Positions 34,201-44,558 of a stretch of DNA of 64,000 bases are shown piece by piece. The notes beneath the pieces are model-generated. The model was given only the letters and a program-made list of their open reading frames with translations, searched no databases and was not told where the DNA came from. The stretch is from Diadema setosum (lineage: Eukaryota > Echinodermata > Echinoidea > Diadematoida > Diadematidae). A program made the position numbers and the translations under genes. The stretch is taken from assembly GCF_964275005.1 (NCBI RefSeq), contig NC_092685.1, positions 29,100,682 to 29,164,681 on the forward strand. Direction: 5' to 3'. The first letter of the stretch is position 1, and each line of letters begins with the position of its first letter.

Positions 34201-36762
34201 AAGTTTGTTGCCGTCAACTGGGTTACGCCGGAACCACTGTTGGATATCTTAGCCAACTTATTTTTCAGCGAGGCGTGAGCGATATCCTTATCGACAACAT
34301 GGATTGTTTGGGCTCAGAGAAACGAATCCAGGATTGCTATAGAGTGGATCTGGTGAGTGACGGCGATACGTATAATACCCCTGATGACGCTGCCGAAGTG
34401 GTGTGCTATCCATATGGTGAGTAGGAAGCATTATAGTGAACCACTTACCTTTTAACCTGACACTTCTGTATGTGTCCCTATACTACGGGTAGGTATAGAG
34501 TAGGCTATTCCTTATCACTTTTATGTATACATAATTTCATACTACGTCTACACACACATTGCACATAGTCACATGAGGACACATTGAAATCCGTATAATT
34601 ATTAGAGTACTAACAACTTTGTATTTCCATGTATCGAGTGTTCATTTGAGCTGATATGGTTGTTGCAACAATTTCCATTTTCATAGTATCATGTAAGACA
34701 TTGTAACACAAGTTCAAAATAATGCTAACGTATTCATGAATCAATTCATCCTACATAACAGTGCTATGGCTCTGATTTAAGCAGGTCCATGTGTCATAAA
34801 AACATAACCATATAATTATACATTAAGCATGAACGTTCATACGTTAGTACTGGTAAATCTAATTGAAACCGAATTGTACGTAGGATAAAAACAAGGAAGT
34901 ACTAGCGACTCGACTATAGTAGCTCTTTGGTTGTATGAAATTGTGCACATCTTTTTTTTTCTCTCTATCCTGCATTTTTTTTTTTCTTTGGTGGTGGCTG
35001 AGGCAGAGTCTGTTGCGAATCATCCTGTGAGATTGATTGACGCCAACGGGAACAGCAATCAAGACTTCGGAATGGTTCAAATATTCAAAGACGGTCAATG
35101 GGGCGCTGTATGTGACTCCACTTTCACCGGAAACTACGTGAGTATGTCGACTGCAATGATACTTCATATCCGGGAGCTTTCTGTAGGTGGTATATAGGTA
35201 CTCATGTTGCCACGCTTTAGAAACGATCCGCCATTGTTTTTCCCCTGCGTTAAGATTATTCAATTATTTCCTAAACTTGTCTAGGTTCTGTGTAGGGAGC
35301 TTGGCCACTCCAACGTGATTGACTCGAGGTACCTCTACAGCTACGAGTACGACGAAACTGCGTGGGAATACCCTAAGGTTTGGTTCCAGTTTTCCTATTG
35401 CCCGTCTGACGTCGACAAGATATTCGAATGCTACCATGAGCCGTGGGGCCACACCAGTGGCTGCTCCGACATCAACTCCTTAGCCTTCGTTACGTGCGTT
35501 CCCTATGATCCTGTAATAACTTATACAACTACGGGTGAGATAGCGAAGAGAATATTTTGTCAAACTAATTGACATGTATCACGTTGAAGTACAAGGGCAA
35601 AAGCTCCGACCTATACATATTCATTTACCCTGATGTTATGCTGGATGTGTCTGTGAAGATACATAAATATGAAGAAAATGATGGGGAATAAATAAATATC
35701 AAGACTAACACTAAAAATATAAACAATACTTGTGCATTACGATTAAAAAAAGAACCAGTGCCAGAGAACATTGTACTTGAGTCAGAATTCTGTATGATAT
35801 CATCTGTCTGTATGCAATTTGCACTGTGTACTTTACTGATTGCAGTTATAATGGAAAATCCCTCTTCCCTTTAAACAGCTTACTACTAGGAACGTGGTTA
35901 ATCTATTGACCGACGAATTTTGAGCAAAAATAAACAACAGCTTAAAGCACATAACACATAGCGTATTGTTATAAAGTGCTAAAGAAAAGGAAAAATTCTA
36001 ACAGAATAAACAATTAGAATTACAATGTACTGCTATAATACCTAGAAAAGTGATGAATGTGATAACAATATATTATTACCCAGGTCTAATCTATTGATGG
36101 TATCTCTCTTAAGAGTAATCGCTATTCTCCAGGAGGGTATATACTTTTATTGTGATTACCTCAAGCATTGCTGGGTTCTCATACATACACATTTTGTCCA
36201 GTGGGAAATAACAAGTACCCGTCTCCGTTGTCCAGTGGGACATGAGTGGGACATGTTCACCGAGGATATGAGCGCCAACTAACAACGACAAAGCAATGTT
36301 CGAACCAAGAAGCAACTGCTTTAAAGTCAAGGGCCTTATCCCATCATGTATATACCATAAGATGACATTCCCGCTCATTTATAGTCCTATTTTACGTCTC
36401 TATTATTCTCGATTACCTCTATCTTAGATCCTTGTCCTGAAAACTCAAGTATCAGTCTGGAGGCGTGGCAGATAATCATCATCACTCTTGCGGCTTTCGT
36501 GACGCTCTTCTTCATCGCTTATTGTTGCTGCCGAGGAGGAAAGTCAAAGCCATCTCCCTCTGCTGTAGACGGCACCGCCAACGCTACATACGTGCACTCG
36601 ACGAATTCAACACACCTTGAGGTGGTATCGCCGTCGGACCCATGTCCTCCGCCACCCTACGTGCCGCCCTCACCGGATCCGATTGAAGCGCCACCATCGT
36701 ATGAATCGGTGACCCCGGACAGTGTGTCCAGAGATACCGTAAATGATTCTGATGACGTGTAG
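22297..36762 (+). CDS. SRCR gene A: six-SRCR-domain single-pass membrane receptor with PPxY tail
   Basis: Nine coding exons: 22297-22387, 25383-25703, 30015-30368, 30910-31218, 31668-31991, 34087-34416, 35007-35137, 35285-35534 and 36428-36762. They total 2445 nt in one frame, giving 814 residues. Residues 1-30 are a signal peptide (VVYLSMYLMWLTV core). SRCR domains fall at about 31-137, 138-255, 256-358, 359-466, 467-576 and 577-703. A membrane span lies at about 717-735, then CCCR and a 76-residue cytoplasmic tail with PPPY (778-781) and PPSY (792-795). Most domains keep six cysteines; the fifth lacks two. All introns are phase 1 except the one inside the sixth domain, which is phase 0. SRCR proteins bind ligands at the cell surface and are expanded in echinoid immunity. 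Ligand and role here are unknown. Gene B, 22 kb downstream, is a close paralogue. Confidence 0.9.
23110..23194 (-). repeat. tRNA-derived SINE head or tRNA pseudogene
   Basis: On the minus strand an A-box-like GCTCGGTGGTCCCGTGGGCA and a B-box GGTTTGAATCC are spaced as in tRNA, with an anticodon-stem-like CCTGT...ACAGG between them. The base before the putative anticodon is C rather than the invariant T. It lies in intron 1 of SRCR gene A. Confidence 0.5.
23605..23760 (-). repeat. Possible LINE 3' tail with (TTTGAA)n
   Basis: On the minus strand an A-rich stretch is followed by GATCTGAATTTGAATTTGAA, the form of tail left by CR1/L2-like LINEs. The upstream body cannot be recognised. It lies in intron 1 of SRCR gene A. 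Confidence 0.3.
25820..26280. repeat. Decayed repeat of TTCGGAATTACGAACC units
   Basis: Variants of TTCGGAATTACGAACCTT recur irregularly: TTCGTAATTCCGAAG, CTACGGAATAACGAAACG, CTCTGAATGACGAACC, TTTCGGAATTACGAACC and ATTCGAATCAACGAACC. Spacing is about 30-50 bases and units have drifted strongly. Probably an old minisatellite or a foldback element remnant in intron 2 of gene A. Confidence 0.5.
26550..27230. repeat. Poly-G/C-rich dispersed repeats
   Basis: Several G or C runs of about 14-20 bases (26551-26566, 26618-26634, 26650-26657, 26892-26903, 27181-27197) are embedded in related flanks such as GGGAGCGGAACGACCGAACGGG and GTGAGGGAGCGAAGCAAGCGGG. These flanks lead into the satellite array that follows, so the same repeat family probably extends here. 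Confidence 0.55.
27230..29080. repeat. 163-bp satellite array with an inverted block
   Basis: The unit runs from CTGCTGGCAATTACTGGCAG through ATGATTAAATGCGAGCGAGC to TTTCGCTTTGGAAATTAAGG. Forward starts lie at 27349, 27520, 27977, 28127, 28291, 28454, 28618, 28780 and 28942, mostly 162-164 bases apart. Between about 27668 and 27960 two units are inverted. Units are very similar, with small indels and G-run length changes at the GGGGCGCACC junction. Long open frames across the array on both strands come from the repeat, not from genes. Confidence 0.9.
29280..29660. repeat. GC-rich dispersed repeat fragments
   Basis: GCAGGGGCGGGGCAAATGCC, a C run, and CGACGCCCCTGATC form a G/C-rich palindromic piece. 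At 29639-29663 GCGAGCGAGCGAAGCGAGCG matches the core of the satellite units. No coding content. Confidence 0.4.
32971..33941. mobile_element. Tc1/mariner-type MITE, 971 bp, TA target site
   Basis: The ends are CTAGGTGTTACAAAAA and its reverse complement, with imperfect inverted arms of about 240 bp and a TA on each side (32969-32970, 33942-33943). The same intron in gene B reads GATTCTATTTGTC, an empty site. Removing the element and one TA from gene A gives GATTCTATTTTGTC. The interior has no long frame. Inserted in intron 5 of gene A after the duplication, and itself carrying the element at 33508-33665. Confidence 0.85.
33508..33665. mobile_element. PIF/Harbinger-like MITE nested in the 971-bp element
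   Basis: The ends GGGCCCGTTGCATAAAAGTT and AACTTTTATGCAACGGGCCC are near-perfect inverted repeats, and CTG is duplicated on both sides (33505-33507, 33666-33668). A 3-bp duplication and GGGCC ends are typical of PIF/Harbinger MITEs. The 158-bp element is non-coding and younger than its host element. Confidence 0.85.
34087..34416 (+). other. Divergent fifth SRCR domain exon of gene A
   Basis: This exon keeps the SRCR skeleton (GRVDVFLNGEWGLL, CCRQLGYAG, DCLGSE, QDC, VVCYPYG) but the Cys after WG is replaced (WGLLTDSF), and the Cys normally found between QDC and VVC is missing too. An extra Cys stands just before the RQLGY cysteine. The pattern is the same in gene B at 52683-53012, so it is an inherited variant, not decay. 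Confidence 0.85.
36428..36762 (+). other. Membrane span and PPxY tail exon of gene A
   Basis: The final coding exon encodes a short stem, the hydrophobic IIIITLAAFVTLFFIA, a CCCR membrane-edge cluster and the tail. PPPY and PPSY are encoded within 36649-36702. The second is followed by ESV, so YESV also fits a YxxΦ sorting signal. The stop is at 36760-36762. AATAAA at 38092-38097 is the nearest plausible polyadenylation signal noted, 1.3 kb downstream. Confidence 0.85.
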
Positions 36763-38630
36763 CATCTACACGTAGACATTTTGATTGTAAACTTTTAGTG
36801 GGATTTGTTCTGAATGGGTGCCATATATTCGTTCATATAGCAGTATAGTACAACGTATAAAAAGAGTTATAAACATTACTCGATTCCAGATGATGTTTTT
36901 TACAAGTGTGTCATGGTAATAGATGAAATGCAACGCAGTTATTGTAATATTAAGTATCCGGTAAGCTAATATATCTAAGCACGAGGTATAGGGTTAAAAT
37001 CCCCAAAGTGAGCCATACACACACGCACGCACGCACGCACACACACACACACACACACCACATACCCTAACATACATGCATACATACTGTATTTCATTGT
37101 TTGAGACTGAAAAAAATTTGAAATTTGTGACAGATTTGGTATGTCGTTAACTGCGTAACCATTTTTTGTTCACGAAATTTTTTGCATGCATTAAGAAATA
37201 TTGCGATTAATCTTATCTGCATGACAACACATAGCATGGTGGAATTTTTTTTTTCTCGCAAAGACAGCGAAGCTCTGTCCGCTGCCTCCAACAAGGTATG
37301 GTCAAGTATGCAAATATCCGTCAGCGGACACTATTCGAACATTGTCGAAATGGCAAGTTTGACTGTAATATAGTCATAGTATTGTATACTACTGCTTCTC
37401 CCTTGACAACTTATTTTTAGGCAATATGGTATAGATTATTATATCCCACTGTTTTGTAGTAAAAAAAAAAAGAATGCTCGCATAAAAAATCAGATCAAAA
37501 TCGTTTTACATCAGATCTTTCATACTTTTTATCAACTAATTTAACAATCTCGGTTTGAGAGCCTGCGTAAGTTATTCAAGCGTTTTACTAATGATTATGA
37601 GCAAATCCGATTTGACGGTGCGATTTGATATTTACAACAAGCGAAATATATGACCGACTGTTGGCTTACAAATACCCTTTCCACAAACATTGTGCTATAC
37701 GGCAACCTCTCAAAAACTGTTCTTTTTCATTCATTATACCGTGATTATGGGATAACCCGCTATGTAACTGCACAGTCTGTATCTGTTTCTGTGTCTGTAT
37801 CTGTTTAACCATATCATATTCATATTGTGTCGTTATCGATGGAATGTCACGTGATGAAATAATATGTAAAATGGCTACAATAATTATGGCGCTGCAATGA
37901 GATTTTGAGATGAGTATTTGTGTTTCAGACGTCAGTGGCTTCCATTCTTTCACCCAATGAACTTATATAAAAGTTTTCAAAACCGACGATATTACAAAGA
38001 CCTGACTGTACATTAATTATGTAGTACACATTCATGATTCATGTAACAAGTAACTTCAGTGTGTCACTATGGTAGAATACACGGAATATAGAATAAAGTT
38101 TAAACCTACATTGTATACCTCGGAAATAATGAACTGACTAATAGAACTGTGTCAGGAGATTCCAATCTGAAGAGAACACATGTCTTGAATATACATGTGA
38201 GTCTACGTTTTAGTTACATTTATTTAATATTTCAGGTCAAGTATTTAATTGAATATTATAGAAATGCCACAAGATGTTAAAAGTAATACGTCATGAGCGT
38301 TACATATTCCAACAAGTATTGTTATCACGTTTACAGTAGTGACCTCATCGTGGTTTGCCTGGAATATTTCTTTGATATACATATACTGGTACCGGTAATT
38401 TTATAAAGTTCTATGACAGAATACACTTCTTCTGTCCATGAGGATGTGTAACACTGCAAAAACGACCGTCAATGATTTGTGTTTTGTGAAAAGTCTTTCA
38501 TGTAACTGAGATGTTCTTACAATACAAATGTGACCCGTATAACAGAGAGTCGAAGATGGCTGATTCATAAATACTACGTCACTGTATAACACAGTCTGGA
38601 TTCCATTGCCATTGTGTCTCCAACATCTAG
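36763..38630 (+). other. Gene A 3' flank
   Basis: AT-rich 3'UTR/intergenic DNA with an (AC)n tract at 37017-37058 and no recognisable gene. The candidate polyadenylation hexamer AATAAA is at 38092. Confidence 0.5.
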
Positions 38631-38631
38631 T

Positions 38632-39000
38632 TTGTTTTGTTTTGTTTTGTTTTGTTTTGTTTTGTTTTGTTTTTGTTTTTCATTTCCATCTGAGAAGATG
38701 GCTGGATTGCCCATTTTCAGCTATGCTAAGCTGGTCTTCCATGGGGTCCAGTTGGATGTGAGGTGGGACCACTTCACCGGGTTAAGAAGCGGGATCTTTT
38801 ACGTGCATGAGTTGTGACTCTCTCATATACGGGACCTCCATTTTATGTCCTCTCCGAGGGACAGATTGTTTTGCCTCTTGCTAGGGGGGATGGTGTGATT
38901 ACACACAACATTGCTCAGTCCAGACTCGGTTCAAACCCAGATTCCTAGGATCGTGAGGCAGACGCTGACTGAGCCAACTCACCGCCCTATCAACACATCG
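38632..39000 (-). mobile_element. tRNA-derived SINE with (AAAAC)n tail
   Basis: Read on the minus strand, a tRNA-like head at about 39000-38925 has an A-box (GAGTTGGCTCAGTCAGCG) and a B-box (GGGTTTGAACCGAG). A body follows with GTCCCTCGGAGAGGACATAA, GGAGGTCCCG and CACGTAAAAGATCCC, wording I associate with a SINE domain shared among marine invertebrates. It ends in tandem AAAAC units (38632-38680 on the plus strand). The element looks nearly full length at about 370 bp. The family name is not assigned. Confidence 0.65.
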
Positions 39001-39095
39001 TCCATAATCAACACTGGTCACACATAAACAGCGCTATAGAAAGGAAGTGTAGATCCAGTCACTAAACTGGAATGCATAAATGAAGGATCATTTAC

Positions 39096-39098
39096 ACA

Positions 39099-39166
<68 letters not shown>

Positions 39167-39233
39167 AGATGACGAAGTAGGGTGGTATAATGCATTTCAG
39201 ACCAACAGTGTATATATATATATATATATATAT
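39096..39233. repeat. (AC)n and (TA)n tracts bordering the inverted array
   Basis: AC repeats at 39096-39136 run into TA repeats. A second TA tract ends exactly where the 440-bp array begins at 39234. A similar TA tract at 43712-43742 closes the other side. Confidence 0.9.
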
Positions 39234-42200
39234 AGTAAACGAATCAGTAGAAGAAGAACGCCGTAAAAAATAATAAATCCTAGATCTTGAAGATCTTAAA
39301 AACGGAGCATAGCTCTCAAATACTGAAAGGCAAGGTCACACTCTTCATCAGTGCCCATGGTGTGACAAAAGATGTTACTCAAACCCGTTTCTGAAACAGA
39401 CATGAAAACACGTCTGATCATGGGCAGACGGATTTTGAAACTCACCTTTCAAAGAAGTCACCGCGCTAAACAGATGGAGGTAGCGCACAGTGTCCATAGT
39501 GACGCATCCAATGACGCGTAGTCATGACTGCAAGATGACATGGCAAATCTCCGGCTCCAAAACAGTGAATCTGAAAAGGGCCTCATCGCCAACAGTCGGA
39601 AGAGTAGCAGAAAAAGTACACAGTACAGAAACGTAATAAGAAAATTGGTCTGCTCGGCATCTTGATGATAATAAGTAAACGAATCAGTAGAAGAAGAACG
39701 CCGTAAAAAATAATAAATCCTAGATCTTGAAGATCTTAAAAACGGAGCATAGCTCTCAAATACTGAAAGGCAAGGTCACACTCTTCATCAGTGCCCATGG
39801 CGTGACAAAAGATGTTACTCAAACCCGTTTCTGAAACAGACATGAAAACACGTCTGATCATGGGCAGACGGATTTTGAAACTCACCTTTCAAAGAAGTCA
39901 CCGCGCTAAACAGATGGAGGTAGCGCACAGTGTCCATAGTGACGCATCCAATGACGCGTAGTCATGACTGCAAGATGACATGGCAAATCTCCGGCTCCAA
40001 AACAGTGAATCTGAAAAGGGCCTCATCGCCAACAGTCGGAAGAGTAGCAGAAAAAGTACACAGTACAGAAACGTAATAAGAAAATTGGTCTGCTCGGCAT
40101 CTTGATGATAATAAGTAAACGAATCAGTAGAAGAAGAACGCCGTAAAAAATAATAAATCCTAGATCTTGAAGATCTTAAAAACGGAGCATAGCTCTCAAA
40201 TACTGAAAGGCAAGGTCACACTCTTCATCAGTGCCCATGGTGTGACAAAAGATGTTACTCAAACCCGTTTCTGAAACAGACATGAAAACACGTCTGATCA
40301 GACGTGTTTTCATGTCTGTTTCAGAAACGGGTTTGAGTAACATCTTTTGTCACACCATGGGCACTGATGAAGAGTGTGACCTTGCCTTTCAGTATTTGAG
40401 AGCTATGCTCCGTTTTTAAGATCTTCAAGATCTAGGATTTATTATTTTTTACGGCGTTCTTCTTCTACTGATTCGTTTACTTATTATCATCAAGATGCCG
40501 AGCAGACCAATTTTCTTATTACGTTTCTGAACTGTGTACTTTTTCTGCTACTCTTCCGACTGTTGGCGATGAGGCCCTTTTCAGATTCACTGTTTTGGAG
40601 CCGGAGATTTGCCATGTCATCTTGCAGTCATGACTACGCGTCATTGGATGCGTCACTATGGACACTGTGCGCTACCTCCATCTGTTTAGCGCGGTGACTT
40701 CTTTGAAAGGTGAGTTTCAAAATCCGTCTGCCCATGATCAGACGTGTTTTCATGTCTGTTTCAGAAACGGGTTTGAGTAACATCTTTTGTCACACCATGG
40801 GCACTGATGAAGAGTGTGACCTTGCCTTTCAGTATTTGAGAGCTATGCTCCGTTTTTAAGATCTTCAAGATCTAGGATTTATTTTTTTTACGGCGTTCTT
40901 CTTCTACTGATTCGTTAACTTATTATCATCAAGATGCCGAGCAGACCAATTTTCTTATTACGTTTCTGTACTGTGTACATTTTCTGCTACTCTTCCGACT
41001 GTTGGCGATGAGGCCCTTTTCAGATTCACTGTTTTGGAGCCGGGCCGGTATTCCATAAACTTCTAAGACAAATTGCTTAAGTGTAAGCAATTTGTCTTAA
41101 GATTTTTGCTTAGCTAAGAAAATCGCCCTAACGGTATTCCATAAACTGTAAGGCATTTTTCTTAAGTCGGGCGATTTGGCTAAGCAAAAATCTTAAATTC
41201 TGATGACGTCATTTGACATAAGCAAGATATTCATGTCATCACTGTTCGCGAACAGCTGCCCCGCGGTGAAAGTCTATGTATTTTACGTGTTTAAGCAACA
41301 ATCGCAACTACCTAGCCACCCATGGAAAAAGATACCTAGGCCTAATGCACACTTTTTCAGAGGCTTTTTTTATATATATAGGAGCAACGTCTTCATATTA
41401 CTCTAGGTCTCACAGTGTCTAGAATGTCAGTAAACGGCCTACTTATTTAGTAGTAGGCAACCTAGACCTAACAGTTACGTGTTGTTTTGGATCTTTTCGG
41501 CCAAAGTTACGGCCTTATAAGTGAGACTCACACCGCAATCACATCACACCACATTTCAAGTACAGTACGACACCGAGTGAAAAAAGAAACATTATGAAAT
41601 CACGAGAATCAAAATCAAAGCGAGTACTTATGTTTACACCCTAACGTAGTTACTAGGCCCAGATAATTAGTCCGTACTCACCGATCAGGTATAACGTACA
41701 GTAGAGCCAGAGAGGACGCTTTGTGACAGTATGGTAAGGGTCCAACCCACCGACCGGGTCCATAACGACCGACCGCGCATTATAATGGCATTGCGCGTAC
41801 AGAAAGAAAATGTACGCATGGGACTACGCGCAACGGTGTTCGATTCTTCACTGGGCTACGCTACCGAGTAAAATGTGGCGAAAACAACTAAGTATTCCCT
41901 CTAAATTACCGAAATTTAGCAAAATCGAATAAGGTTTATCGTGTAACTACATATAACTAGGCCTACCTTTGCTGACTCGTTGTTAGATGTAGAGTATCCT
42001 TCCGTAATAAATTTGACGATTTTGACCGCAAAATTGTCACCGCCGCTTGTACGATCGTGCACACACGTTACACATACACATGACATAAACATTTTGTCGC
42101 CCGCTACGACCGTACGAGTTGATGCAGAAACGAGAAATGAATGTGAAAAAACAAACCGACTCATCTAATTTATTTCAATTACGATGAAAAGTTTCCTAAT

Positions 42201-43707
42201 GAAAATCAAGTCAAATTCATCAAACAGTCCTTCAAAAGTAATATCGAAGGATTCAAAATATATTCAAATATTATTGGGGAAAAAATTACGACTAGAAAAA
42301 AACAGCAGCTTGTCGAAAAAACGCGTTTAAGTACGCTTTATACGTATTGTCAATTGAGGGCGGGGTGGTCGGTCGATATGAGCCCGGCAACTGAGTGCGG
42401 AAAAAATGACACCCCACGCGTTCGAAGCCGCCATCTAGAGCGCGTACCTCAGATCGCATTTTCAGTGCGCGCTTGTGAATCCGGAGTATTTTCTCCACAC
42501 GTGAGTAAAATTTCAGGCAAATTGTGAGATTTTTCACGTTTCTATTGATAGAAAAACGTTAGGTGTCCGATATTATGAACACCCAACCATACTCGCCTGT
42601 CTCGATACACAAACTGTGATAGCCGCACGTGTATAAGCAAGCTAGGGCATACGTCTACGTAATGTAGTGGGTTGTGGCATAAACGTAGACTTTATATCCG
42701 GGCGGCTATGTGCGTTCCTCTAGCTGCGCGCTCCACTCCGCCGCTAATGCGCGCTGAGAAGGAGGTCGAGGGCACGCGTAGTATACGCGCAACACATACC
42801 CCCCCCCCCCCCCGATTCCCCGTGGCCCATGGCCGGCCCACCGAGTTTCTACCGTATTGTTACTGTGCAAGTTCCCACGAGACGCAAACGAGACGCTTCG
42901 TCAAACCCTGAACTCATTTCATTTACATTACTGATTACTGATGAACTTCTTTATTTAGCAAAAAGATGAAAAATCATGAGCTAAAGCCGCCATCTTTTCT
43001 ACATTGTTATGCTACACCCATAATTTTTTCTTACTGGAACCCAAGTTAAGACAGCTCAATAGCTGTCTTAGATTTAGGGTAAATTTCTTAGACAAATGTC
43101 GTTTTGGAATACCGACGGCACATTTTTAAGAAAATATGCTTAGCCAGCAAGCCGAAATCTGTCTTAGCTAAGACAAAATTCTTAGCAAAATTCTCAGCAA
43201 AATGCTAAGACAAATTCTTAGCCAAATTTTATGGAATACGAACTCAAGCTAAGAATTTTATCTTAGCCAGAAAATAAGCAAAATTGCTTAGATTTTCTGA
43301 CTTAAGCATGCTTATCTAGTTTATGGAATACCGGCCCTGCCGGAGATTTGCCATGTCATCTTGCAGTCATGACTACGCGTCATTGGATGCGTCACTATGG
43401 ACACTGTGCGCTACCTCCATCTGTTTAGCGCGGTGACTTCTTTGAAAGGTGAGTTTCAAAATCCGTCTGCCCATGATCAGACGTGTTTTCATGTCTGCTT
43501 CAGAAACGGGTTTGAGTAACATCTTTTGTCACACCATGGGCACTGATGAAGAGTGTGACCTTGCCTTTCAGTATTTGAGAGCTATGCTCCGTTTTTAAGA
43601 TCTTCAAGATCTAGGATTTATTATTTTTTACGGCGTTCTTCTTCTACTGATTCGTTTACTTATTATCATCAAGATGCCGAGCAGACCAATTTTCTTATTA
43701 CGTTTCT

Positions 43708-43711
<4 letters not shown>
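39234..43711. repeat. Large inverted array of 440-bp units
   Basis: Forward units start at 39234, 39674 and 40114, exactly 440 bp apart. The third breaks off at 40297, the centre of a perfect palindrome around CGTCTGATCAGACG. The sequence then continues in reverse: 40298-40481, 40482-40920, 40921-41041 resuming at 43342-43660, and a partial copy to 43711. The reverse arm is split by the transposon at 41042-43338. Without it, arms of about 1.06-1.1 kb are almost identical and could form one hairpin. Differences between units are few (single-base changes, a 1-bp shorter copy), so the array is young. No open frame of note. Confidence 0.93.
41042..43338. mobile_element. Non-autonomous DNA transposon, 2297 bp, in the array
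   Basis: The ends are GGGCCGGTATTCCATAAAC and GTTTATGGAATACCGGCCC, and GCC is present on both sides (41039-41041, 43339-43341). Other copies of the 440-bp unit show the empty site GGAGCCGGAGATT, confirming a 3-bp duplication as in PIF/Harbinger elements. Both subterminal regions carry many CTTAG/CTAAG and CTTAAG motifs in both orientations, plus extra internal copies of the terminal ATTCCATAAA. The interior, about 41210-43000, contains CpG-rich DNA and no frame I recognise as a transposase. It may be captured host DNA. Confidence 0.85.
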
Positions 43712-43747
<36 letters not shown>

Positions 43748-43779
43748 CATACATGCATACAATTTCACGCATTACCATT

Positions 43780-44558
43780 GCATGTGCGCAATGATAACGG
43801 CGCACCAAAAATGAAGACAACAATGAAAATTAGGGTACGCCTGTCTTTGTCAATATTGATAGGGTTTGATTTTGTCCTGAGCAGGGCAATAAGCTGGTTA
43901 AGTATGATAGTGATAGGAATCAAGGCTTTAATTTTGACTAAACGCACCGGTACCATGGATCTATAGGTATAAAAGTGCTTATATCGCGCTAATATCGCGC
44001 CTCACGTTACACCATATTATAATCCAAAGGCCCCATTCAACTCGCCTTGCTGGAGTTTATTCCGCCACACATACAATGTGTGCAATGTGCCAACGCTATA
44101 GCAAACCGTTTGACCTTACTCTCTTGCGTTGTAAACGGATGCCAAAATAGAACGGGAACAATTAAAGCAAACAAACAAATAAGAATATCATACGCTCCCT
44201 CAAGGATGCAACGCTGATATTGCGATTATTTGCCCTTGCCCTTTTTTCCCCCTTTTTAATACGTTGATGCGGTTGGGTGCCAGAAATGCATGGCGATGTC
44301 ACAGCGAAGCAAAAGGCACGGTCATTCTTGTGTGATGAGCTGTACCAAGTCCTTTACAACGCAGAAACACTGCTATCAAATACTATACTAACGAGTTTGG
44401 ATATTGAGGCTGGAAGAGGTGAGCATGCACAGTCGTGTTAAAGTCTGCTGAGTGACTAATGTTATCGGGTTCTATTTTCATCAGAATTAGTGTGATGCCG
44501 CCCACTACATAGAGTGTATGCCATTTTACCTTACACGAAAATCCTGACAGGAGCAACT
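43780..44558 (+). promoter_or_regulatory. Promoter and 5'UTR of SRCR gene B
   Basis: TATAAAAG at 43968-43975 lies 591 bases before the ATG at 44559. The region aligns with 21600-22296 (gene A) and 63282-64000 (third copy). Shared blocks are GCGCACCA...AACAATGAAA upstream, GCCAAAATAGAACGGG in the middle, and ACGAAAATCCTGACAGGA just before the ATG. Sequence between these blocks has drifted, which makes the blocks stand out. Confidence 0.6.

Noticed and set aside
40298-40481. CTGATGA in the 440-bp unit as a hammerhead ribozyme core, as in tandem retrozymes or Penelope elements
   Set aside because: No GAAA core strand or pairing stems at the required places were found on either strand.
42292-42911. 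Short frames in the CpG-rich interior of the 2.3-kb transposon as a transposase
   Set aside because: Fragments under 90 residues with no DDE-type or Myb-like motif.
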